NCBI GenBank assembly: GCA_009912235.1 | Contig: WNDS01000004.1 | Coordinates: 496,001-560,000 of the forward strand | From: Stenotrophomonas maltophilia | GTDB lineage: Bacteria; Pseudomonadota; Gammaproteobacteria; Xanthomonadales; Xanthomonadaceae | DNA length: 64,000 bases | Reading direction: 5' to 3' | Shown: one piece after another, positions 1-8,124 of the stretch | Layout of the letters: every line of letters starts with the position of its first letter | Numbering within the stretch: position 1 is the first letter of the stretch | Program-made: the position numbers and the translations under genes | Notes under the pieces: generated by a model | Seen by the model: only the letters and a program-made list of their open reading frames with translations | The model's database searches: none | What the model was told of the DNA's origin: nothing

Positions 1-26
1 TCTTTGTCGATGTACTTCCATACCTG

Positions 27-1511
27 CTAATCACTCCACCCAGTAGCATCCCCCATTCTCGCCGCAGAATTTCGCTTTGTTATTATAGAAAGCACATCAC
101 TGCGGACCGCAGAACCCAGCTCGTACTCCCCCGCAATGAACTCATCAAGATGGACCTGCAGCATTGCACAGCGCTTTGATCTTTCCGCTACTGCGACAAG
201 GCACTGGACACCAGATTTTTGGCACAAAAACATTATTTCTCTAATATTCCCTGAAAAATCAGCGGCATTATCGACCAGCAACAGTGTCTTTGGGTTCGCA
301 TTTAGCCATGCCACTGTCGCGTCAACGTCCGGCCGCTCTGTTTCTCTAAAGCGAAAAACGCGATATCCAAGTGAGATAAAGCTCTTTCCAAGCCTCAGAA
401 GAGATGCAGACCTACCTGAACCGGGTGTCCCGGTGAACATTACCGCCGCAGACTGGTTCGCTGCGGCCGCTTGACTTAGACGCCGGAAAGCAGCCTTGGT
501 CGCCGATCGGTCCCCATCAATCTCTGTCGTGATGTCAGCCCAACTTGGCTCGTCTCCACCGTAGAAATCATGGTTTCGTCTACTGCCAATTCGACTTTCA
601 CCCAAAACTTCAAACTGCTGATTAAAGCGAGCGATAAATCCAGGAAGCAAAGGCGACCTACTCATCTCCTCATACTTCTTCTGGTAGACTTCCACATCAG
701 ACGCAAGCGCCTCAAAGAACTCCTGTGCGTCCGCATCAATTGCGACAACTCCGCCTCTACTTAGACGACGCCGGTCAAGATGAGCAATATTCTTAATTAC
801 TGCAATTGATGGAAACCCCGTGGCTTCGCGGGCCTTACTTCCAGTATGCACTGCAGCTGCCAGATCCATTTCTTCAACTAGCCGCGCGCCAACCGTGAGG
901 AAAGGTGTCTGAACCCATTTACTCCAAAACTCAGAGTGCCAGTCCCCCTGGCTTCGGGCAGCTTTTGCATATTCACGTATCGCAAATACAAGCGCCTTAG
1001 ATGTCGAAGGAAGTGTCGATGCGCGCCCATGGAGATGCACTACTTGCACCTGCTGATTAGCCGTTACCGGAGGCGATAGATTATCAGTCCACGCCACTGG
1101 AACCGGCCGAAACACTCCAGACCCTATAGAAATCCTCTCAAGAATATCATCAATGTTCAGAGTCCATATTCGGCTCCAAGGAAACTTTAGAACTGAAGCA
1201 TGCCAAGTCGGCATCACGCCCACGAATCGATCTCGAAGATATCTAACGAGATTATCTTGTGATGCCTGCTCGCTTACCGTTTCTTCATAGACGATTGCAA
1301 GGTTCCTCGCATCCCGCTCATCAAACCCTGGTTCGAGCGCTACATTAAGCTCCGATCCCAAGCCTGGACCGCTTGGAAGAAACTTCCCACTCCGATCTTT
1401 TGCACTCATGCTAAAGCCAGCACCAAGTAAAAGATTGTAATGACCGTGGGATACACCGCTTACTAGTTGCTCCGCATCTCCCAATTCAATTCCAAACTTC
1501 AATAGTTCCAT
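27..1511 (-). CDS. SIR2-like / P-loop NTPase protein, probable anti-phage defence gene, ends at an amber codon
   Basis: The 494-residue protein has an N-terminal SIR2-like NAD-binding fold: GAGFS at residues 30-34, TLNIDD at 117-122, HLHG at 159-162 and a VGARLVEEMD stretch at 207-216. A STAND-type P-loop NTPase domain follows, with Walker A GTPGSGRS at 361-368 (Arg in place of the usual Lys) and Walker B LLLVDNA at 410-416. SIR2 fused to a STAND NTPase is an architecture known from NAD-depleting phage defence (Avs5 and related proteins). Such proteins normally carry a long C-terminal sensor, so this one looks truncated: it stops just after the NTPase core. The frame stays open for eight further codons beyond the TAG to the window edge. 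The start ATG is preceded by AGGAG. Base composition is visibly AT-richer than the neighbours, suggesting horizontal transfer. Confidence 0.75.
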   Translation of the reverse strand: MELLKFGIELGDAEQLVSGVSHGHYNLLLGAGFSMSAKDRSGKFLPSGPGLGSELNVALEPGFDERDARNLAIVYEETVSEQASQDNLVRYLRDRFVGVMPTWHASVLKFPWSRIWTLNIDDILERISIGSGVFRPVPVAWTDNLSPPVTANQQVQVVHLHGRASTLPSTSKALVFAIREYAKAARSQGDWHSEFWSKWVQTPFLTVGARLVEEMDLAAAVHTGSKAREATGFPSIAVIKNIAHLDRRRLSRGGVVAIDADAQEFFEALASDVEVYQKKYEEMSRSPLLPGFIARFNQQFEVLGESRIGSRRNHDFYGGDEPSWADITTEIDGDRSATKAAFRRLSQAAAANQSAAVMFTGTPGSGRSASLLRLGKSFISLGYRVFRFRETERPDVDATVAWLNANPKTLLLVDNAADFSGNIREIMFLCQKSGVQCLVAVAERSKRCAMLQVHLDEFIAGEYELGSAVRSDVLSIITKRNSAARMGDATGWSD

Positions 1512-1573
1512 ATCTCCCTGCTCCTTTTAGCTGCCACTTGAATTAACAAAATATCTTAACGGTGAGCAGTGGC

Positions 1574-1598
1574 AAAAAAGGGCGGCCAATGGCCGCCC
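1574..1598 (-). terminator. Rho-independent terminator of aceE
   Basis: Read on the minus strand, an 8-bp perfect stem (GGGCGGCC/GGCCGCCC) with a 3-base loop is followed by six T residues. It lies about 27 bases past the aceE stop codon. Confidence 0.9.
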
Positions 1599-1624
1599 CT
1601 TCCCACGTTAATTAATTGACGATC

Positions 1625-4312
1625 TCAAACCCCAACAGGGTTAGCCTTCTCCGGATCAATCTTGTACTGCTTGATCGCCCGGGCCACATCCTTACCCGTC
1701 ATCTTCCCTTCCTTCGCCAGCGCTGCAATCGCGGCGTGCGCGATGTAGTACTGGTCAACCTCGAAGAAGCGGCGCAGGTTCGCACGGGTATCCGAACGGC
1801 CGAAGCCATCGGTGCCCAGCACGGTGTAGGCGGCCGGCACGAACGCGCGAATCTGGTCCGCATACGCACGCACGTAGTCGGTGGCAGCAATCACCGGGCC
1901 CTGGCGGCCTTCCAGCAGCTCGGTCACGTAGGCCTTGCGCTGTTCGCCTTCCGGGTGGAAGCGGTTGTGGCGCTCGGCGTCGAAACCATCGCGGCGCAGC
2001 TCGTTGAAGCTCGGGCAGCTCCAGATGTCGGCGGTCACGCCGAAATCCTTGTCCAGCAGCTCGGCAGCGGCAATGGCTTCCCGCAGGATGGTGCCCGAAC
2101 CCAGCAGCTGCACGCGCAGTTCGCCCTTCTTCGGCTTGCCGGCGTCGGTCAGCAGGTACATGCCCTTCACGATGCCCTCGGCTGCGCCTTCCGGCATTTC
2201 CGGGTGGGTGTAGTTTTCGTTCATCAGGGTCAGGTAGTAGTACTCGTCTACCTGGTCTTCCATCATGGCCTTGGTGCCGTGCTGCAGGATCACCGTCACT
2301 TCGAAGCCGAAGGTCGGGTCGTAGCTGCGCACGTTGGGAATGCCACCGGCCACGATGTGGCTGAAGCCATCTTCGTGCTGCAGGCCTTCACCGTTCAGCG
2401 TGGTGCGGCCGGCGGTGCCGCCCAGCAGGAAGCCGCGGGTACGCATGTCCGCGGCCTGCCAGGCCAGGTCGCCCACGCGCTGGAAGCCGAACATCGAGTA
2501 GTAGATGTAGAACGGCAGCATCGGCACGTTGCTGACCGAGTAGCTAGTACCGGCGGCCATCCACGAGGCAATGGCGCCCGGCTCGCTGATGCCCTGCTGC
2601 AGCACCTGGCCGCTCTGGTCTTCGCGGTAGAACATCAGCTGGTCAGCGTCGACCGGCTTGTACTTCTGACCGAACGGCGCGTAGATGCCGATCTGGCGGA
2701 ACAGACCTTCCATACCGAAGGTACGCGCTTCGTCGGCCACGATCGGCACGATGTGCGGGCCCAGTTCCTTGTCACGCAGGGTGATGTTCAGGCTCTGCAC
2801 GAAGGCCATGGTGGTGGAGTAGCTGCGCTCGCCGCTGCTCTTGAGCAGGCGCTCGTAGCTTTCCAGCTTCGGTGCGTTGAAGCTCTTTTCGGCCTTGCGG
2901 CGGCGCTGCGGCAGGTAGCCGCCCAGCGAAGCACGGCGTTCCTGCAGGTACTTCACTTCCGGCGAATCCGGGCCCGGGTGGTAGAACGGCACCTGGCCAT
3001 CAGCCAGCTGCGCGTCGGTCACCGGAATGTTGAAGCGGTCGCGGAAGTGGCGGACAGCATCGTCATCCAGCTTCTTGGTCTGGTGGGTCGGGTTCAGCGC
3101 TTCACCGGCGCTGCCCATGCCGTAACCCTTCACGGTCTTGGCCAGGATGACGGTCGGCATGCCCTTGGTGTTCACGGCCTGGTGGTAGGCGGCGTACACC
3201 TTGTGCGGGTCGTGGCCACCACGGTTCAGGCGCCAGATGTCGTCGTCGCTCAGGCCGGACACCATCGCAGCGGTTTCCGGGTACTTGCCGAAGAAATGCT
3301 CGCGGGTGTACGCGCCGCCGAAGGCCTTGCAGTTCTGGTATTCGCCGTCGACGGTTTCCATCATCAGCTTCTTCAGGACGCCATTGGTGTCCTTGGCCAG
3401 CAGGGCATCCCAGTAACCGCCCCACAGCAGCTTGATGACATTCCAGCCGCCGCCACAGAACACGCCTTCCAGTTCCTGGATGATCTTGCCGTTGCCGCGC
3501 ACCGGGCCGTCCAGGCGCTGCAGGTTGCAGTTCACCACGAAGATCAGGTTGTCGAGGCCTTCGCGGCCGGCCAGCGCGATCGCGCCGAGGGTTTCCGGTT
3601 CGTCCGATTCACCGTCGCCGATGAAGCACCACACCTTGCGGTCGCTCTTTTCAATCAGGCCGCGGTTTTCCAGGTAACGCAGGAACTGCGCCTGATAGAT
3701 GGCGGCCAGCGGGCCCAGGCCCATCGACACGGTCGGGGTCTGCCAGTAATCAGGGATAAGCCATGGGTGCGGGTACGAGGACAGGCCACCGCCGTCCACT
3801 TCCATGCGGAACTTGTCCAGCTGCTCTTCGTTGATGCGGCCTTCCAGGAACGAACGCGCATAGATGCCCGGGGCGCTGTGGCCCTGGATGAACAGCAGGT
3901 CGCCCGGGTGGTTGTCGCTCGGGGCGCGCCAGAAGTGGTTGAAGCCCACGTCGTACAGGGTCGCGCCGGAGGCGAAGGAGGCGATGTGGCCGCCCAGGTC
4001 GCCCGGCTTGCGGTTGGCGCGCACCACGGTGGCCATCGCGTTCCAGCGGATGATCGAACGGATGCGCAATTCCAGATCGGCGTCGCCCGGGCTCTTGGCC
4101 TCCAGCTGCGGCTCGATGGTGTTGACGTATTCGGTGGTGGGGGAGAACGGCAGGTACACACCCGAACGACGGGTCAGTTCCACCATGCCTTCCAGCAGTT
4201 GATGCGCGCGCTCGGGGCCCTCGACATCAATCACGGCCTTCAACGACTCGATCCATTCCTGGCTTTCGATGGGGTTCGGGTCGTTGTTCAGCAGCTCGTT
4301 CAACCAGTTCAT
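1625..4312 (-). CDS. aceE: Pyruvate dehydrogenase E1 component, homodimeric type
   Basis: This is the thiamine-diphosphate-dependent E1 subunit of the pyruvate dehydrogenase complex. It decarboxylates pyruvate and passes the acetyl group to the lipoyl domains of E2. At 895 residues it is the expected size for the single-chain AceE type. The ThDP signature begins GDGESDEPE (residues 232-240) and closes with NCN at 261-263. The N-terminus beginning MNWLNELLNN is typical for the family, so I use the ATG at 4312; a GGAG lies 7-10 bases upstream of it. An upstream in-frame start (4336) would add eight residues without family support. The gene is alone on its strand with its own terminator; E2 and E3 genes are not in the window. 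The sequence looks intact. Confidence 0.97.
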   Translation of the reverse strand: MNWLNELLNNDPNPIESQEWIESLKAVIDVEGPERAHQLLEGMVELTRRSGVYLPFSPTTEYVNTIEPQLEAKSPGDADLELRIRSIIRWNAMATVVRANRKPGDLGGHIASFASGATLYDVGFNHFWRAPSDNHPGDLLFIQGHSAPGIYARSFLEGRINEEQLDKFRMEVDGGGLSSYPHPWLIPDYWQTPTVSMGLGPLAAIYQAQFLRYLENRGLIEKSDRKVWCFIGDGESDEPETLGAIALAGREGLDNLIFVVNCNLQRLDGPVRGNGKIIQELEGVFCGGGWNVIKLLWGGYWDALLAKDTNGVLKKLMMETVDGEYQNCKAFGGAYTREHFFGKYPETAAMVSGLSDDDIWRLNRGGHDPHKVYAAYHQAVNTKGMPTVILAKTVKGYGMGSAGEALNPTHQTKKLDDDAVRHFRDRFNIPVTDAQLADGQVPFYHPGPDSPEVKYLQERRASLGGYLPQRRRKAEKSFNAPKLESYERLLKSSGERSYSTTMAFVQSLNITLRDKELGPHIVPIVADEARTFGMEGLFRQIGIYAPFGQKYKPVDADQLMFYREDQSGQVLQQGISEPGAIASWMAAGTSYSVSNVPMLPFYIYYSMFGFQRVGDLAWQAADMRTRGFLLGGTAGRTTLNGEGLQHEDGFSHIVAGGIPNVRSYDPTFGFEVTVILQHGTKAMMEDQVDEYYYLTLMNENYTHPEMPEGAAEGIVKGMYLLTDAGKPKKGELRVQLLGSGTILREAIAAAELLDKDFGVTADIWSCPSFNELRRDGFDAERHNRFHPEGEQRKAYVTELLEGRQGPVIAATDYVRAYADQIRAFVPAAYTVLGTDGFGRSDTRANLRRFFEVDQYYIAHAAIAALAKEGKMTGKDVARAIKQYKIDPEKANPVGV

Positions 4313-4336
4313 TAGCGCTCCGATTACCGCACGCAC

Positions 4337-4811
4337 GCGCGCGACTATGTTATGGATTTCTAGACCACAAAGTGTAGCGCACCAAGGCCTTTCGGCGTCT
4401 GGCTACGCTGGCGTATGGAACCAGTGGACCGTGTCCGCACAGCCTGTCCGGGGCTGTCCCCGGTGACGCTGCAGGCCACGCCCGGGCGTGTTTCTGCGGG
4501 CTGGCAGGGGCATGTCGCGGGCCAGCGGGGGGCCATGCCGGCCCCCTGCGTGCATACGCAGGACGGAGTGTTGCCGATGCCGATGACCGTTGTGGGGCAG
4601 GCCCTGCGCGCGATTGGGCGCTGCCGGCCGCTGCCACCCTGCCCTGCGCGCGGCTGTCGTGGCTGCCTCTGGATGCCGCCCGGCCCAGGCCGGAGGCTGC
4701 AGGGCGATGGGCAGGCCCTGCCGTGCAGCGCACGCACACCTGCAGTTCGTTCAGATCCCCCTGCGGGTTGGCACGCCGCCGGGGGTAGCGCCCCTTCCAC
4801 GCCTGCGTGCT
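4337..4811. other. Unassigned GC-rich region between aceE and the padR promoter; possible small RNA
   Basis: About 475 bases hold no convincing gene. The open frames in it are Pro/Arg/Ala-rich and look like chance products of high GC. A CCGGGG/CCCCGG hairpin lies near 4447-4462, and a plus-strand terminator closes the region at 4812-4841 with no plus-strand gene in front of it. That arrangement would fit a plus-strand small RNA, but I see no sequence that matches a known RNA family. Confidence 0.3.
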
Positions 4812-4841
4812 GCCCCGCCGGGTCCCTCGGCGGGGCGTTTT
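4812..4841 (+). terminator. Plus-strand terminator without an upstream gene
   Basis: A 9-bp perfect stem GCCCCGCCG/CGGCGGGGC (4812-4820 with 4828-4836) is followed by GTTTT. No coding gene on the plus strand precedes it within the window. Confidence 0.6.
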
Positions 4842-4934
4842 GCCGTGTCTGCCTGTTTTTCCGCCAGCTGTTTGTCTGCCAGCTGAACGCCCCGGGCGCG
4901 CGGTGTTGGGGATGCTTGTCGTTCGCACATCTAT

Positions 4935-4970
4935 CGATATATCGTTTGCATACTCGTTACCGATATATCG
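4935..4970. promoter_or_regulatory. Twin CGATATATCG palindromes, probable PadR operator
   Basis: The same 10-bp perfect palindrome CGATATATCG occurs at 4935-4944 and 4961-4970, centres 26 bp apart, ending 2 bp before the padR start codon. AT-rich dyads of this kind in front of a padR gene suggest autoregulation and control of the following reductase gene; this is inference from position. Confidence 0.65.
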
Positions 4971-4972
4971 AA

Positions 4973-5518
4973 ATGACCCTTCCCGACCCGACCGACCTGC
5001 GCCCCGAGCGCCCGCGCCGTGGTGGCAGCCCGCGCATGCTCACCCGCGGTGACCTGCGTCTGCTGGTGCTGGCGCTGATCGGCGAGCAGCCGCGGCACGG
5101 GTACGAGTTGATCCAGCACATCGCGGCCCTGTTCGCGCAGGTCTACACCCCCAGCGCCGGCACCATGTACCCACTGCTGGCCAACTTCGAGCAGGCCGGC
5201 TGGATCACCGCCGAGGAAGACGAAGGCCGTCGCCGCTTCCGCATCACTGAAGCGGGCCAGGCCGAGCTGCACGCCCAGCACACGCAGGTGCGTGCCGCCC
5301 AGCGCCGCGCGATGGACCGCGTGCGCGAAATCACCAAGGCCGCGCTGCCGCTGGAGCTGCGCGATGCCCTGCGCGATTTCAAGCGCGCCCTGGTGCTGCA
5401 CCACGGGCGCTGGCGCGACGGCGAGGCCGAAGTGGTGGCCGCGCAGCTGGCCCGCGTTACCGATCTGCTCAACGGGCAGCTGCCCGCCGATCCCCTGCCC
5501 ACGACCCAGCCAGACTGA
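4973..5518 (+). CDS. PadR-family transcriptional regulator (YqjI-like)
   Basis: The 181-residue protein carries the PadR winged-helix domain at about residues 24-100, including a GYELIQHI segment, a PSAGTMYPLL recognition-helix segment and the GRRRFRITEAG wing. A helical C-terminal region follows. In E. coli the PadR protein YqjI represses itself and the ferric reductase gene yqjH in response to nickel. Here the next gene encodes a YqjH-type protein in the same direction, which supports the same pairing. Unlike E. coli YqjI, the N-terminus has no His/Cys-rich metal-binding stretch, so the signal may differ. The start ATG at 4973 is chosen because the domain begins soon after it and the operators lie directly upstream; the frame is open farther upstream but that sequence is not protein-like. 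Confidence 0.85.
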   Translation: MTLPDPTDLRPERPRRGGSPRMLTRGDLRLLVLALIGEQPRHGYELIQHIAALFAQVYTPSAGTMYPLLANFEQAGWITAEEDEGRRRFRITEAGQAELHAQHTQVRAAQRRAMDRVREITKAALPLELRDALRDFKRALVLHHGRWRDGEAEVVAAQLARVTDLLNGQLPADPLPTTQPD

Positions 5519-5598
5519 CGCCAGCCAGGTCACCTTCTGCCGCGCGCCCCGCGCGACCCTACTGCACAGGTATTGCCATAACCCATGAAAACAAGCGC

Positions 5599-6375
5599 GT
5601 GCGCCTGGATGTGCGCCTCCGCCACCTGCAGGTGCTGCGCACCGAAACCGTTACCCCGCACATGCGCCGCGTGGTGCTGGGCGGCGCCGACCTGGCCGGC
5701 TTCGATTCGCCCGGTGCCGACGACCACATCAAGCTGTTCTTCCCCAACAGCAGCGGCGATCTGGTGCTGCCGACCATGACCGCCGAAGGCCCGCGCTACC
5801 CCGAGGGCAAGGAACATTCGCCCGCCCGCGATTACACCCCGCGCTGGTGGAATCTGGATGCCGGTGAGCTGGCCATCGACTTCGTGCTGCACGGCGACGA
5901 CGGCATTGCCGGGCCGTGGGCAGCGCGCGCGCAGCCGGGCGACACGCTGTGCGTGGGCGGCCTGCGCGGTTCGTTCGTGCTGGCCGATGACTACGACGCC
6001 TACGTGCTGATTGGCGATGAAACCGCGCTGCCGGCCATCGCCCGTTGGCTGGACATCCTGCCCGAGGGTGCGGTGGCCGAGGTGTTCATCGAAGTGGCCG
6101 ACGAGGACGAGCGCCAGGACCTGCCGCAGGATGAGAACGTGCGCATCCACCGGCTGGAACGCAACGGTTTCCCCGGTGCAAGCAGCACTCTGCTGGAAGA
6201 CGCGCTGACCGATTTCGAGGAACCCGAAGGCGATGTCTTCTACTGGATCGCCACCGAATCGCGCCGCGCGCGGATGATGCGCAAGTTCATCGAAGGCCAC
6301 CTGGGCGTGCCGCGCGACTGGATCCGCTCGACCGGGTACTGGAAGGCGCACCCAGACGACACTGACGGCGATTGA
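5599..6375 (+). CDS. Siderophore-interacting protein, FAD-dependent ferric reductase (YqjH/ViuB family)
   Basis: The protein is about 258 residues with an N-terminal FAD-binding barrel and a C-terminal SIP NAD(P)H-binding domain. Family features visible are TPHMRRVVLGG near the start, the FAD-contact motif RDYTPRWW, the GPWAARAQPGD segment and LIGDETALPAIARWL. Such enzymes reduce ferric siderophores in the cytoplasm to release iron. It sits 80 bases after padR and is probably co-regulated with it. The only standard start is GTG at 5599, but the frame is open upstream to ATA at 5578, where an AGG lies at a good ribosome-binding distance; the true start may be an ATG changed to ATA there, adding seven residues. 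A terminator follows directly. Confidence 0.9.
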   Translation: MRLDVRLRHLQVLRTETVTPHMRRVVLGGADLAGFDSPGADDHIKLFFPNSSGDLVLPTMTAEGPRYPEGKEHSPARDYTPRWWNLDAGELAIDFVLHGDDGIAGPWAARAQPGDTLCVGGLRGSFVLADDYDAYVLIGDETALPAIARWLDILPEGAVAEVFIEVADEDERQDLPQDENVRIHRLERNGFPGASSTLLEDALTDFEEPEGDVFYWIATESRRARMMRKFIEGHLGVPRDWIRSTGYWKAHPDDTDGD

Positions 6376-6382
6376 GGCCACG

Positions 6383-6410
6383 GGGCGCTGGCAGGGTCAG
6401 CGCCCTTTTT
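6383..6410 (+). terminator. Terminator of the padR-reductase unit
   Basis: The stem GGGCGCTG/CAGCGCCC with a 7-base loop is followed by five T residues, 8 bases after the reductase stop codon. Confidence 0.9.
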
Positions 6411-6459
6411 CCAGGGCAGCGGGCGTCATTGGGGCGGGCGTGGATCGCGTGCGCTGCGC

Positions 6460-7260
6460 TCAGCGCGGATCGGCCACGGCAAGCGGTACCGCCACGCGCC
6501 GCCAGCCGAAACGATGCGCGGCCAGGATTTCCAGCGCCGCCAGCAGTGCGATCAGCGCCAGCGGCAGCAACAGGCCCACGTAGATGCCCGGCATCATGCC
6601 GTTGATCTGGGCTTTTACCAGCCGCAGCGCGCCGCGTGTATGCAGCAGCTCGGCCACGTGCATGCCCAGCGCTTGGCGCACCACGCCCGATTCCAGCCCG
6701 ACCCGGCCGGCTTGTTCGATCAACGTGTCTTCGACCACGCCGCGCATCACCCCGGCGCGGACCTTGCCGATCACCCAGCCTGCGGCGCGCCCTACCGGCC
6801 TGTCGCCCAGCTGCGCCATGCCCGGCAGCGGATGCTCGCTGAGGTAGGCGGCCACCACTGCATCGGCCACATCGCCCACCGTGCCTTCGCTGCGCAGCGC
6901 CTGCCGCAGGCGCTCGTCCTCCAGCGCTTCACCGAGCCCTTCGCCCCAACCACCGACCAGCGTCTGCAGGTGTGGCTGGAAGTGATCGAGCTGCTTGAAC
7001 AGCGCGCGATGGGCGCCAGCGGTGAAGCCCGCCTGCAGGCCGAAGAACGCCACGGCCAGCGGCAGCAGCAGCACCTGGCTGCCGACCAACAGGTGGTGCC
7101 AGCGACGGCGGCGTGCCAGCCAGCCGCGCCGGTACATCACCCGCCACCAGACAATGCCCAGTGCCAGGCCGATCACGGTACCCAGCAACGTGCCCGCCAC
7201 CAGGTCGAACACGCTCAACCCGATCCAGAATTCGCCCCACCAGTACTGCGCGTCCTGCAT
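6460..7260 (-). CDS. Inner-membrane protein of unknown function
   Basis: The 266-residue protein has a hydrophobic N-terminal segment (about residues 14-35), a basic loop with RRRRW, a second hydrophobic segment at about 55-80, and a C-terminal membrane segment (about 230-255) near the end. The middle is soluble and helical. The overall plan, membrane anchors flanking a helical middle, recalls DUF445-type proteins, but I cannot confirm the family. The start ATG at 7260 has AAGGAG upstream; a longer frame extends to 7407 but crosses non-conserved sequence. It is transcribed away from the next gene, sharing a roughly 140-bp intergenic region with it. Confidence 0.75.
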   Translation of the reverse strand: MQDAQYWWGEFWIGLSVFDLVAGTLLGTVIGLALGIVWWRVMYRRGWLARRRRWHHLLVGSQVLLLPLAVAFFGLQAGFTAGAHRALFKQLDHFQPHLQTLVGGWGEGLGEALEDERLRQALRSEGTVGDVADAVVAAYLSEHPLPGMAQLGDRPVGRAAGWVIGKVRAGVMRGVVEDTLIEQAGRVGLESGVVRQALGMHVAELLHTRGALRLVKAQINGMMPGIYVGLLLPLALIALLAALEILAAHRFGWRRVAVPLAVADPR

Positions 7261-7399
7261 GTGCTGCTCCTTGGCTGTCCTACCGTCGCTGCCATGGTAG
7301 CGGCATCCGGCGCCGCCCTCCCTGCCAGGGCAGGGATTGGTCCCATGCGAGCAGACAATGCGACAATCGCCGCCCTTTTCCACACCAACGAGGCCCACC

Positions 7400-7801
7400 A
7401 TGGGCAAACTGACCCTTGCCGGCCTGGACGCGCTGCAGGCACGCCTGCAGGACGACGCTGCCTGCGACGCCGCACTGGCCGCCTTCGCCGATGCCGCCGC
7501 CCTGCGCGCCCCGCTACGCGAACTGGTGGCCGCACAGCAGCGCTACCTGCGCGCCGAGCATGAGGTGGCACAGGTGGCCGACATGCTGCGCCGCGACCAG
7601 AAGTACGCCCCGGTGGGCCGCCCCTCGGTGCATATCGTGCAGTTGCGCAGGCAGCAGGCCGCGGTGAAGCAGGCCGCCCTGATCGCCCGCCAGGTGCTGG
7701 CCCAGGCCGCGCAGACCTTCGTGCGCGTGACCGCCCTGCCAGTGAAGCCGAAGCTGAGCCCGAGCGATGTGGCCGCCACCTGGCTGGGTACGCTGCGCTG
7801 A
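7400..7801 (+). CDS. Hypothetical protein, helical, 133 residues
   Basis: The product is a short, Ala-rich, mostly helical protein without signal peptide or membrane segment. A QKYAPVGRPSVHIVQLRRQQ stretch in the middle is the most distinctive part, and the C-terminus ends PSDVAATWLGTLR. I do not recognise a family. The frame is open from 7337, but the ATG at 7400 (MGKLTLAGLDAL) starts the compact protein-like region and follows a divergent promoter gap. Codon use is normal for the region, so it is probably a real gene. SMAG and tandem repeats follow it. Confidence 0.6.
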   Translation: MGKLTLAGLDALQARLQDDAACDAALAAFADAAALRAPLRELVAAQQRYLRAEHEVAQVADMLRRDQKYAPVGRPSVHIVQLRRQQAAVKQAALIARQVLAQAAQTFVRVTALPVKPKLSPSDVAATWLGTLR

Positions 7802-7808
7802 GATAGGC

Positions 7809-7836
7809 GGGGTAGAAACGAAGGGGTAGAAACGAA
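7809..7836 (+). repeat. Two tandem copies of a 14-bp unit
   Basis: The unit GGGGTAGAAACGAA is repeated exactly twice and a third copy starts as GGGGTAGAG, which is the start of the adjoining GTAG palindrome. Confidence 0.7.
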
Positions 7837-7837
7837 G

Positions 7838-7926
7838 GGGTAGAGTCGACTGTTAGTCGACTATCGCGCGCAGCGCGGGGTTTTGGCATCCCGCAAAGAG
7901 CAGTCAACTAACAGTCGACTCTACCC
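7838..7926. repeat. SMAG/REP palindromic element (GTAG type)
   Basis: A long imperfect inverted repeat: the left arm starts GGGTAGAGTCGACTGTTAGT and the right arm ends in its near-exact complement (ACAGTCGACTCTACCC). The termini carry the GTAG signature of the Stenotrophomonas SMAG repeats. About 40 bases of GC-rich DNA separate the arms. Confidence 0.8.
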
Positions 7927-8038
7927 AAAGCAGGTTTCCGCGCAGATTCGGACCCAAAGCGGGTTCCCCCACAGGTTCGGACCCAAAGCAGGTTCCCGCG
8001 CAGGTTCGTATCAAAGGCGGATTCCCGCACACGCCCGG
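7923..8038 (+). repeat. 29-bp tandem repeat, four copies
   Basis: Four consecutive 29-bp units start at 7923, 7952, 7981 and 8010. The first three share ACCCAAAGC and end in TTCGG or TTCGT; the fourth is more diverged, and a fragment of a fifth follows. With the SMAG element this fills the 320-bp gap between the genes at 7801 and 8125. No coding function is seen. Confidence 0.8.
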
Positions 8039-8061
8039 ATCAAACCGCCCCCACAGCCTCC

Positions 8062-8095
8062 AAAAAAAGAAGGCCCGCTTTTCAGCGGGCCTTCT
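8062..8095 (-). terminator. Terminator of the YceI gene
   Basis: On the minus strand a 12-bp perfect stem (AGAAGGCCCGCT/AGCGGGCCTTCT) with a GAAA loop runs into seven T residues, 30 bases past the yceI-like stop codon. Confidence 0.9.
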
Positions 8096-8124
8096 GCCAT
8101 CTCACGACGAGTGAGCGGGTTGCA

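Noticed and set aside
1616..4315. Open plus-strand frame of 899 codons
   Set aside because: It is the exact antisense shadow of aceE, with a His/Val/Gln-rich composition and no family features.
4340..4840. RNase P RNA, tmRNA or 6S RNA
   Set aside because: None of the conserved strings of these RNAs could be found in the block by eye.
4415..4972. N-terminal extension of the PadR frame by 186 codons
   Set aside because: The extension is Pro/Cys/Gly-rich, crosses a terminator and the operator palindromes, and has no relation to PadR proteins.
7923..8038. CRISPR-like array
   Set aside because: The 29-bp units are contiguous, with no spacers, and drift in sequence; it is a plain tandem repeat.
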